The translations under genes were made by a program, and so were the position numbers. Below, piece by piece: positions 1 through 4,044 of a stretch of 5,418 nt of DNA. The stretch spans positions 1-5,418 of the forward strand of contig JACQNA010000076.1 in NCBI GenBank assembly GCA_016203335.1. Reading direction: 5' to 3'. Below the pieces are notes generated by a model, which had not been told where the DNA came from, searched no databases, and saw only the letters and a program-made list of their open reading frames with translations. Source of the stretch: Candidatus Woesearchaeota archaeon. GTDB lineage: Archaea > Nanobdellota > Nanobdellia > Woesearchaeales > JACQNA01. The stretch's first letter is position 1. Each line of letters begins with the position of its first letter.

Positions 1-568
1 TGCCGCAGCCGCAGCTGTGCTGGACATTGGGATTGTTTATCTTGAATCCTGCTCCCTGCAGACTGTCAACATAATCTATCTCGACGCCGGAGAGCTTTTC
101 CGCATGCTCCTTGGCAATGATGACCTTGACACCGCGGTCAGTAAACGAGGCATCATCCTGCCCTTCCCGCTCCTGGAACACCAGCTCGTACTGGTAGCCG
201 GAGCAGCCGCCGGAGGTTAAGCCGAGCTTCAATCCCCATCCTGCTTTCTTTTCCTGGGCAAGCAATGCCTTGACTTTGGCTGCTGCAGCTTCGGTCAGGG
301 TGACATCCCCTGTTTCCTGCTCAGCAGACTGGAGCGCTGCATTTAGCTTCTGCAGGAGGTTATTCAGGTCAGCGGGAGACATCCCATGGCCAACAGTGCC
401 CTGCTCTAAAGTCTCGAATGTTGAGGCATGGCAGCCGACGCAATGCAGGCCCGCATTGGTCATGATGTGCGCAAGCTTCTGCGCCTTGCCCGGGTATTTG
501 GCAAAGATTTCATCTACAGTTATATCCTTGGTGATCATTTCCGTTTGTACTGTTTGTGCGTGTTTCAT
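1..568 (-). CDS. DUF1858 redox-disulfide domain fused to HesB/IscA-type Fe-S carrier (3' end cut off)
   Basis: The gene reads from ATG at 568 to the window edge: 189 complete codons, with the stop outside. Residues about 10-75 match DUF1858, the redox-disulfide domain often found next to hybrid-cluster proteins: an ITKDITV opening, then a CxxC pair (C43, C46) in GLHCVGC, then an HGMSPADL segment. Residues about 88-189 are an A-type carrier of the HesB/IscA/ErpA family. The three expected cluster ligands are present: C122 in SGGCSGYQYEL, and C186 and C188 in a CGCG tail. Only the last few residues should be missing. Family knowledge says A-type carriers bind an Fe-S cluster or iron and pass it to apo-proteins; DUF1858 is thought to be a thiol redox module. 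Stand-alone IscA proteins have about 105-125 residues, so the first 80 are a true extra domain in the same frame. Probably cytosolic. It lies 39 bases after the ferredoxin gene. A redox-gated cluster carrier is inference. Confidence 0.9.
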   Translation of the reverse strand, partial: MKHAQTVQTEMITKDITVDEIFAKYPGKAQKLAHIMTNAGLHCVGCHASTFETLEQGTVGHGMSPADLNNLLQKLNAALQSAEQETGDVTLTEAAAAKVKALLAQEKKAGWGLKLGLTSGGCSGYQYELVFQEREGQDDASFTDRGVKVIIAKEHAEKLSGVEIDYVDSLQGAGFKINNPNVQHSCGCG

Positions 569-576
569 GGGTATTG

Positions 577-581
577 CCCTC
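577..581 (-). promoter_or_regulatory. Ribosome binding site of the DUF1858-IscA gene
   Basis: The minus strand reads GAGGG eight bases before the ATG at 568, a reasonable match to the archaeal Shine-Dalgarno sequence. It supports this start. An SD on the downstream member of the ferredoxin pair fits translation from a shared mRNA. Confidence 0.6.
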
Positions 582-607
582 TTTTTGCTTCCTTAATCTT
601 GTTTCAT

Positions 608-871
608 TTAATATTTTATTGTGACATTGCCCTGCTTGAGGATGCACTGGCAGGCCAAACGCTCCTCTCCTGCCGGGCCGAGCAGGTCATTCTCCTTGTC
701 GTTCCTGGGGGAAAGGTTTTCCTTGCCCTCAATAACAGTTATCAGGCAGGTGCCGCATAATCCGTCCTTGCAGCCGAATGGTATGCCTGCTTCTTCACAC
801 ACTTCCTTGATCCCGGAGTTGTCCGGAAGCTCTTTCCTGATGCCTGACTCAAAAAAGGTGAGGGATGCCAT
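608..871 (-). CDS. Plant-type [2Fe-2S] ferredoxin
   Basis: The product has 87 residues, a normal size for a small soluble ferredoxin of the plant/adrenodoxin-type beta-grasp fold. The four cluster ligands fit the family pattern: C34, C39 and C42 as Cx4Cx2C within GCKDGLCGTC, then C74 in RLACQC. Extra cysteines lie at 25 and 76. The role is one-electron transfer in the cytosol, but its partner cannot be read from the sequence. ATG at 871 was chosen because the protein then begins with the expected first beta strand (MASLTFFESG) and a TATA box lies 24 bases upstream. The frame stays open to a TTG at 973, but that would overlap the preceding gene and add 34 residues unlike a ferredoxin. The neighbouring Fe-S carrier 39 bases downstream suggests a joint role in iron-sulfur or redox metabolism. 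Confidence 0.93.
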   Translation of the reverse strand: MASLTFFESGIRKELPDNSGIKEVCEEAGIPFGCKDGLCGTCLITVIEGKENLSPRNDKENDLLGPAGEERLACQCILKQGNVTIKY

Positions 872-890
872 TGTTCTGATATATTTTATT

Positions 891-900
891 CTATATAAGG
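891..900 (-). promoter_or_regulatory. TATA box for the ferredoxin/Fe-S carrier pair
   Basis: The minus strand reads CCTTATATAG, centred about 24 bases before the ferredoxin ATG. Archaeal transcription usually starts 24-30 bases after the TATA centre, so the mRNA would start at or very near the start codon (leaderless). No SD precedes that ATG, which agrees. Confidence 0.6.
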
Positions 901-942
901 GTTTCGGAATGGGGCGGGGTTTAAAAGGGTTGTGCAGTAGTG

Positions 943-962
943 GAGTTTGTCGCACAGAAATA
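943..962. repeat. Direct repeat copy 1 (beside the low-GC orphan gene)
   Basis: GAGTTTGTCGCACAGAAATA on the plus strand matches 1544-1563 at 18 of 20 positions in the same orientation. A TTTAAA motif lies 23 bases before the start of each copy. The two copies bracket the orphan gene at 967-1440. Origin unknown; see the second copy and the findings. Confidence 0.6.
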
Positions 963-966
963 TTGA

Positions 967-1440
967 TTACCAATACAATCGAATATTCTTAATAAGCTCA
1001 ATGTAGCTCCGAGAATTTGTTATCATAAGTAGAACGAGTTGATGATTACCTGGTTGGTGATACTCAAAACCATCGACACCTATCCGAGTTTGCATGACAT
1101 TTGCTCCTTTCCCGTACTTGCCTAAGTTGATGTATTTTTTAGGATAATAGAGACCAAACTGCCGATTCAGTTTGCGGTGAGAACGAGCCCCTTTAGTATC
1201 CATTACTCTCTGTCCGGTTGGTAAGAGAAACCACTTGTAATAGCCCATCCACCTTAAATGATTGAGATCTGTTATAAGCGTGCCGTCAATCGTTGTTGCC
1301 TGAACTCGGGCAACAAATCTATCATAGAGATCTGGATGCGGTGACTGTAGCCTAATTTCTAATCCACGTGGCTCAGCAATAAATATTGTCTCACCATCTT
1401 GACCAATTGCAAAGCCATCTTCGATGGTCGTTGACTTCAT
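967..1440 (-). CDS. Hypothetical protein, 157 residues, low-GC orphan
   Basis: I do not recognise this protein. It has no signal peptide or membrane segment. The N-terminal half (about 5-60) alternates hydrophobic and charged residues and looks like beta strands (DGETIFIAEPRGLEIRLQ). The middle is basic and aromatic: WMGYYKWFLLPTGQRVMD, then RSHRKLNRQFGLYYPKKY around 87-105. The C-terminal part has LVLLMITNS and ends in IRLYW. The basic, tyrosine-rich centre could bind nucleic acid, but no catalytic motif is visible. ATG at 1440 has a good TATA box about 28 bases upstream, which supports a real gene. The DNA is visibly richer in A and T than both neighbours, and codons such as TTA, TTG, CGA and CAA are used more. 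Together with the flanking direct repeats this hints at horizontal acquisition. The stop may reflect a frameshift relative to a longer ancestor, because the codons after it resemble the second repeat copy in another frame. Confidence 0.6.
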   Translation of the reverse strand: MKSTTIEDGFAIGQDGETIFIAEPRGLEIRLQSPHPDLYDRFVARVQATTIDGTLITDLNHLRWMGYYKWFLLPTGQRVMDTKGARSHRKLNRQFGLYYPKKYINLGKYGKGANVMQTRIGVDGFEYHQPGNHQLVLLMITNSRSYIELIKNIRLYW

Positions 1441-1463
1441 AAATCATCAGGAATGACATTTGA

Positions 1464-1473
1464 TTTATAAATA
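1464..1473 (-). promoter_or_regulatory. TATA box for the low-GC orphan gene
   Basis: The minus strand reads TATTTATAAA within a wider AT-rich run (1461-1478), centred about 28 bases before the ATG at 1440. The predicted transcript start falls within a few bases of the ATG, giving a leaderless or near-leaderless mRNA. There is no clear SD. Confidence 0.55.
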
Positions 1474-1490
1474 TATAGCCCAATAACCAG

Positions 1491-1646
1491 TTACAGCAGC
1501 AATGCATCATGTTCAACAGATTTAAAGCGATTCCCCTTTTTGCGAGTTTGCCGCACAAAAATAGCTAACCATAATCTTATAGCAGGCGTGAGATTATGCT
1601 TCACTTTTAGTATAAGTATATCTAATCGCCCGGGGTATGCCATCAT
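1491..1646 (-). CDS. Doubtful small ORF, 51 residues, ATGA overlap with the lipoprotein stop
   Basis: The ATG at 1646-1644 overlaps the lipoprotein TGA (1645-1643) in the ATGA arrangement typical of translational coupling. The product starts MMAYPGRLDILILKVKHNL, has a short hydrophobic patch (AIRLWLAIFV) and a basic tail (RQTRKKGNRFK). It has no recognisable family and only a weak upstream SD (CAGGG). Residues about 24-46 resemble a translated stretch just after the neighbouring orphan gene (IRL...I.VRQT....N.FK in both). It may be a gene remnant or a recombination product rather than a functional gene. The frame stays open further upstream only as the antisense-like shadow of the lipoprotein gene. 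Low confidence; if it is not a gene, 1441-1642 is a 202-base spacer. Confidence 0.25.
   Translation of the reverse strand: MMAYPGRLDILILKVKHNLTPAIRLWLAIFVRQTRKKGNRFKSVEHDALLL
1544..1563. repeat. Direct repeat copy 2 (upstream side of the low-GC orphan gene)
   Basis: GAGTTTGCCGCACAAAAATA on the plus strand is 18/20 identical to 943-962 and in the same orientation, 601 bases away. Weaker similarity continues to both sides: TTTAAA lies 23 bases before each copy, and a GATTACC/GCTAACC stretch follows. The minus strand translates in one frame as IRLWLAIFVRQT, echoing the other copy. Confidence 0.6.
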
Positions 1647-2248
1647 CCCTGCGTCACATTCCCGCAAAAATAGGTAATGGTCCGCTCTTCCTTTCTGCTC
1701 TGCTCGCGGAGAAGCCCTGCCTGGGCGCGGAGCAGGACAGGGGTTGCAGTGATCAGCTGGCTCTGCGCGAACTGGGAGGGATACCCGTTCATAAACGCGG
1801 TGAAGTGGCTTGCTGCCCGCTCTGCGGCATCCGCAGAGTTGTTCATCACTGCAGCAGCATCCAGGATGACAGGCATGTCCTTGCAGCCAAAGCCGTCTGC
1901 AACCGTTGCCTGCCTGCCCTTGCGCTGGCTCCACTGGTAGAGCCGCTCGGTCTCCAGCGCAGAGAGGCGGAAATCCAGGTAGGCAATCAATGCCTTGGTA
2001 TCCTCGGTATCCTTTTGGGAATGCAGCTGCTCGTAAAACGCGCTCAATCGATTGCGCATATCTGCCTTCTGGTCGATCGTTGCCGGCATCTCAGGATATA
2101 CTGCATTAAAGTTCCATTCAATCTTCTTGATTTCGCCAAGCCCGGTGGTAAAGTCATACTGCTTTACCGCAGCGCCGGTCGGCTGCTTGGTGCATGCGGG
2201 AATAAGCAGGATAATGGATAGGACGAATAACGCGTATAAGAGTTTCAT
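1643..2248 (-). CDS. Predicted membrane-anchored lipoprotein, 201 residues, unknown function
   Basis: The protein begins with a short positively charged end and a hydrophobic stretch (residues 2-17), followed by a lipobox-like LIPAC with the candidate lipidated cysteine at C19. A flexible TKQPTGAAV segment follows, as in many archaeal lipoproteins. The mature part (about 30-201) is mostly alpha-helical and polar, with long helices around 57-80 and 83-110 and Ala-rich helices at 129-155. Only two other cysteines are present, C122 and C195, which could form a disulfide outside the cell. I recognise no enzyme motif, and the job is unknown. The start at 2248 is fixed by a perfect GAGGTGA SD. The gene follows the 169-residue gene after 62 bases on the same strand, so the two may be co-transcribed; a weaker AATATA motif about 40 bases upstream could also serve as its own promoter. 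Its stop overlaps the ATG of a doubtful 51-residue ORF. Confidence 0.82.
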   Translation of the reverse strand: MKLLYALFVLSIILLIPACTKQPTGAAVKQYDFTTGLGEIKKIEWNFNAVYPEMPATIDQKADMRNRLSAFYEQLHSQKDTEDTKALIAYLDFRLSALETERLYQWSQRKGRQATVADGFGCKDMPVILDAAAVMNNSADAAERAASHFTAFMNGYPSQFAQSQLITATPVLLRAQAGLLREQSRKEERTITYFCGNVTQG

Positions 2249-2255
2249 GCTCGTT

Positions 2256-2262
2256 TCACCTC
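2256..2262 (-). promoter_or_regulatory. Strong ribosome binding site of the lipoprotein gene
   Basis: The minus strand reads GAGGTGA seven bases before the ATG at 2248. This is a perfect complement to the archaeal 16S 3' end and decides the start. It contrasts with the leaderless-looking first genes of the other units. Confidence 0.8.
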
Positions 2263-2310
2263 GGTGCGCATCTCCTGCCGTATATTCCTGATGGTGGATA
2301 GCGCACTAAT

Positions 2311-2820
2311 TTAAGGCTTTCGTTTCCGCCCATAAGACATGGTAAGATAATCTTTGAAGCGCCGAAAATAGTTGTATAATAAATTCAGGCTCAGCCGGTA
2401 TTCATCCCGGACAGCGGGAATATTCTTCCTATGCTCTGCATCTATGCGCTGCAGGCGGAGGTAAAGGGCAGTGAAATACCCGCGGAATTCCCGTCGAGTG
2501 CTGAATTGGGCAAGAAAATCCTCATGCCGGACGTTGTTTTGGCTCAGAAATGCCCGGAAGCGCTGCCGCACCTGTTGCGGAACCGCAAGCAGGACATCCT
2601 CCCGGAGAGCAGTGGCATACACGGTCATGCGCGGTTTGCGATAGGGCGAGGGGATGGGAAAATGCATAGTATAGGCATGCGACAGCCCTGCCATCTGCTC
2701 TGCAGTGAGATGGTCGGTTTCTGCCTGCTTCCGGCGGGCATTCCGCTGCTGTATCATCCGGGCAAACCGCTCAATATCACCTTGTGATCGCCGAAGCAGC
2801 TCTCCGAGGTCTATGCCCAT
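2311..2820 (-). CDS. Hypothetical basic helical protein, 169 residues
   Basis: I do not recognise this protein. It has no signal peptide or membrane helix, so it is probably cytosolic. It is rich in Arg, Gln, Phe and Tyr and predicted mostly alpha-helical. Residues 1-50 form charged helices (GDIERFARMIQQRNARRKQ). A Pro-rich turn at 53-64 (HFPIPSPYRKPR) leads to a region about 70-165 with repeated aromatic/arginine helices (QQVRQRFRAFL, REFRGYFTALYLRLQRI, LLYNYFRRFKDYL). The tail GRKRKP is strongly basic. This composition suits binding RNA, DNA or a partner protein, but that is inference only. ATG at 2820 is supported by a TATA-like element 27 bases upstream and has no SD, so it looks leaderless. 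It sits 32 bases after the membrane-protein gene and 62 before the lipoprotein gene; the three may work together at the cell envelope. Confidence 0.75.
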   Translation of the reverse strand: MGIDLGELLRRSQGDIERFARMIQQRNARRKQAETDHLTAEQMAGLSHAYTMHFPIPSPYRKPRMTVYATALREDVLLAVPQQVRQRFRAFLSQNNVRHEDFLAQFSTRREFRGYFTALYLRLQRIDAEHRKNIPAVRDEYRLSLNLLYNYFRRFKDYLTMSYGRKRKP

Positions 2821-2843
2821 ATCAGCGAGAAATGTCCCTGCAG

Positions 2844-2851
2844 ATTAAAAG
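2844..2851 (-). promoter_or_regulatory. TATA-like element for the 169-residue gene
   Basis: The minus strand reads CTTTTAAT, centred 27 bases before the ATG at 2820 and just after the stop of the preceding gene. The spacing equals that of the other predicted leaderless promoters here. The element is weaker than the others, so read-through from the upstream gene is also possible. Confidence 0.45.
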
Positions 2852-2852
2852 T

Positions 2853-3446
2853 TTACTGCTGGATCTGCTGCAATGCAGCATCCACCATCTCCTGATCCCA
2901 GCCGCTCTTCAGCAGGAGGGTGCGGAGCTCTGCAGGGGCGTAGCCTTTGGAGAGGCCGTCTTCCAGAAATGAGCGCAGGGCAGGGGGAATGGATGAAGTG
3001 TCATCAGAGGGAAAGGTAGCATATGAAGCATCAGCAGTGTCAGCAACACGAGGGGTATGCAGGGTGCGATAGAGCTCAATGCCCACTATAACCAGCAGGA
3101 TGAGCACGACTCCGCTCACCAGCGGCCAGCGGATGCCAGAGCCGGATGTGCCAAAAGATGCCTGGAGCTGCTGAGCCTGCTGCAGGGCAGGAAGCTGAAT
3201 AGCTGGATAGTCGGCAAAGGGAATGCTGAATGCTGCTGCTTTCTCGCTGAGTGCCTGGAAAATAGCGGGCTCTTCCCGGAGATCAGCGTTATTCTGCTCC
3301 AGCAGCTGGAGAACCTGGCGGAGCTCACCAGGAGTTTTGGCAAGCGCTATGCTGTCCTGGAGAAACGCGCGCTGCTCGCTGGAGAGGGCAAAGGCTGCCG
3401 GAAGGAAGAGAAAGAGGAGTGTGATGAGGAGGGAGGGATATTTCAT
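2853..3446 (-). CDS. Single-pass membrane protein with helical C-terminal 'GW' domain, 197 residues
   Basis: Residues 1-20 are a signal peptide (MKYPSLLITLLFLFLPAAFA) with likely cleavage before LSSEQ. Residues 21-105 are a helical, Leu/Gln-rich domain expected outside the cell. Residues about 108-126 are one membrane helix (PLVSGVVLILLVIVGIELY). A Ser/Thr/Asp linker follows (about 132-153). The C-terminal domain (154-197) reads PALRSFLEDGLSKGY.. to ..LLKSGWDQEMVDAALQQI. Its pattern of an 'L..G' helix, a short 'pAELR.lLl' helix and 'GW....V..AL' matches a small three-helix domain I have seen repeatedly at the ends of membrane proteins in DPANN archaea; it resembles a UBA-like fold. The function is unknown. 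ATG at 3446 was chosen over TTG at 3452: it gives a clean signal peptide and lies 26-27 bases after a TATA box. It is the first gene of the minus-strand run. Confidence 0.8.
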   Translation of the reverse strand: MKYPSLLITLLFLFLPAAFALSSEQRAFLQDSIALAKTPGELRQVLQLLEQNNADLREEPAIFQALSEKAAAFSIPFADYPAIQLPALQQAQQLQASFGTSGSGIRWPLVSGVVLILLVIVGIELYRTLHTPRVADTADASYATFPSDDTSSIPPALRSFLEDGLSKGYAPAELRTLLLKSGWDQEMVDAALQQIQQ

Positions 3447-3467
3447 GCGCAATAATGGAAATGTGCT

Positions 3468-3477
3468 GTTTAAATAG
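3468..3477 (-). promoter_or_regulatory. TATA box for the membrane-protein gene
   Basis: The minus strand reads CTATTTAAAC, centred about 26 bases before the ATG at 3446. It predicts a leaderless transcript; no SD precedes the ATG. It is the likely promoter of the three-gene envelope-associated run. Confidence 0.6.
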
Positions 3478-3540
3478 ATTACGAGTGTGTGACCAGGTTA
3501 CGTTAGGTGTGGGAAGATTATTTCCTTTGCGCCTCCCGTG

Positions 3541-3671
3541 CTCTCACTCGCTGCGCTCGTTCGGCGGTTCGCCGCACGCCAGGGGCGGCGCTGGCTGGCA
3601 GGGGGTTGCCCCCTACGGGGTCTGCCAGAGGACGAAGTCCGTCCAGCCGCCGCCGTGGTGGCGTGCGGCGA
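3541..3671. repeat. GC-rich multi-hairpin block, no gene
   Basis: A dense set of inverted repeats nests in one branched fold. The outer arms TCGCCGCACGCC (3569-3580) and GGCGTGCGGCGA (3660-3671) pair perfectly over 12 bases. Inside, 3584-3590 pairs with 3648-3654 (GGCGGCG/CGCCGCC) and 3594-3598 with 3643-3647, with a 3-base bulge. Alternatively CTGGCAG (3595-3601) pairs with CTGCCAG (3622-3628). GGGGG-TTG-CCCCC (3601-3613) and GGAC-GAA-GTCC (3630-3640) are local hairpins, and CGGCG-GTT-CGCCG (3562-3574) competes with the outer left arm. Short frames here have arginine-, glycine- and alanine-rich translations with no coding look. It may be a REP-like repeat, a second miniature element or a structured RNA. 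I found no target duplication at its ends. Confidence 0.6.
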
Positions 3672-3690
3672 GTCACTTAATGTAGTACCG

Positions 3691-3700
3691 CTACCCTATC
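3691..3700. repeat. Target-site duplication, left copy
   Basis: CTACCCTATC directly abuts the left inverted repeat of the element at 3701-3967 and is repeated exactly at its right end (3968-3977). Confidence 0.75.
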
Positions 3701-3715
3701 GGCTTCCCTGAAAAT
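3701..3715 (+). repeat. Left terminal inverted repeat
   Basis: GGCTTCCCTGAAAAT is an exact reverse complement of 3953-3967 and forms the outer stem of the MITE-like element. Confidence 0.8.
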
Positions 3716-3770
3716 CTCTTCGAGGTTGCCGTCGGCTCGGCTGTGAAAGTAGAAGCGAGGACTGACACAT

Positions 3771-3829
3771 CGGAAATCGCCTTGCGCACGCCGGACGTGC
3801 TTCAACGTGGAGCAAGCAAGCGATTTCCG
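3771..3829. other. Internal stem-loop of the MITE-like element
   Basis: CGGAAATCG + CTTGC (3771-3779, 3781-3785) pairs with GCAAG + CGATTTCCG (3816-3829) over 14 base pairs, with C3780 bulged. The apical part holds a second hairpin, GCACG-CCGGA-CGTGC (3786-3800). The pairing is too long for chance in so short a region. Confidence 0.65.
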
Positions 3830-3837
3830 AGTGTGCT

Positions 3838-3874
3838 CAAGAACACGCCCCGCCCTTCGGGGCGGGTGTTCTTG
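3838..3874. other. Very stable UUCG-capped hairpin
   Basis: CAAGAACAC (3838-3846) pairs with GTGTTCTTG (3866-3874), and CCGCCC (3850-3855) pairs with GGGCGG (3860-3865). The stem has 15 base pairs, a 3-base bulge (3847-3849) and a TTCG loop closed by C-G. No T-run follows, so a simple terminator role is not supported. It is probably a structural part of the element or of an RNA made from it. Confidence 0.7.
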
Positions 3875-3952
3875 ACATTCCCCGGATGGGGCACCCTCCT
3901 TGTCAGCTTTACTTCTGTAGCTTAAGAGCCTCGCAAAATTGACGGCAACTAT

Positions 3953-3967
3953 ATTTTCAGGGAAGCC
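3953..3967 (-). repeat. Right terminal inverted repeat
   Basis: ATTTTCAGGGAAGCC is an exact reverse complement of 3701-3715. The next base begins the right copy of the 10-base direct repeat. Confidence 0.8.
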
Positions 3968-3977
3968 CTACCCTATC
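3968..3977. repeat. Target-site duplication, right copy
   Basis: CTACCCTATC is identical to 3691-3700. It ends five bases before the TATA box of the S-layer-like gene. Confidence 0.75.
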
Positions 3978-3982
3978 GAAAC

Positions 3983-3991
3983 CTTTATAAA
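3983..3991 (+). promoter_or_regulatory. BRE/TATA of the S-layer-like gene
   Basis: CTTTATAAA is preceded by CGAAAC (3977-3982), which resembles the purine-rich archaeal BRE. Transcription should start near 4011-4017, giving a leader of roughly 40 bases. The MITE-like element ends directly upstream, so only about five bases separate its target duplication from the TATA box. Confidence 0.65.
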
Positions 3992-4044
3992 GGACAGGGC
4001 TCTTCCACCCCATTATTGTAACTACTATATGATTAAAAATAGAT

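Larger units (their letters stand above)
3701..3967. mobile_element. MITE-like element, 267 bases, non-coding and highly foldable
   Basis: The ends are perfect 15-base inverted repeats, GGCTTCCCTGAAAAT (3701-3715) and ATTTTCAGGGAAGCC (3953-3967), directly flanked by exact 10-base direct repeats. A subterminal pair, GTTGCCGTC (3725-3733) with GACGGCAAC (3941-3949), extends the stem. Further pairing follows: 3734-3738 with 3926-3930, 3747-3751 with 3910-3914, 3753-3756 with 3906-3909, and 3763-3766 with 3902-3905. The core carries two more helices: 3771-3785 with 3816-3829 (one bulged base) and the UUCG hairpin at 3838-3874. No transposase or other credible ORF fits inside, so any movement would need a transposase from elsewhere. 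Terminal repeats, target duplication, small size and lack of coding match a miniature inverted-repeat transposable element. A 10-base duplication would suit an IS4-like transposase, but the family cannot be assigned from the ends alone. The left gap CTCTTCGAG (3716-3724) is itself a tiny hairpin. Confidence 0.75.

Noticed and set aside
872..973. N-terminal extension of the ferredoxin from a TTG at 973
   Set aside because: It would overlap the preceding gene, adds 34 proline-rich residues unlike ferredoxins, and would place the TATA box inside the coding region. ATG 871 fits better.
1647..1934. Longer ORF on the minus strand ending at 1491
   Set aside because: Upstream of 1646 it is a +1/+2 shadow of the lipoprotein gene, with many cysteines and prolines and no coherent composition. 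Only the last 51 codons are worth keeping as a doubtful ORF.
1637..2291. Plus-strand open frames opposite the lipoprotein gene
   Set aside because: They are antisense shadows. The minus-strand frame has a signal peptide, a lipobox and a perfect SD.
3447..3452. TTG at 3452 as the start of the membrane protein
   Set aside because: ATG 3446 gives a cleaner signal peptide and the right distance to the TATA box.
3547..3574. Resemblance of the CTCGCTGCGCTCG stretch to a cloning-vector origin region
   Set aside because: Only a short GC-rich stretch is similar and the surrounding bases differ, so there is no evidence of vector contamination.
3838..3874. Intrinsic terminator
   Set aside because: The hairpin is strong but no T-run follows on either strand, and archaeal termination relies mainly on T-tracts.
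3455..3925. Short plus-strand ORFs in the 3455-3685 and 3743-3925 stretches
   Set aside because: They run across the hairpin arms, have arginine- and alanine-rich composition, no SD, and no family resemblance.
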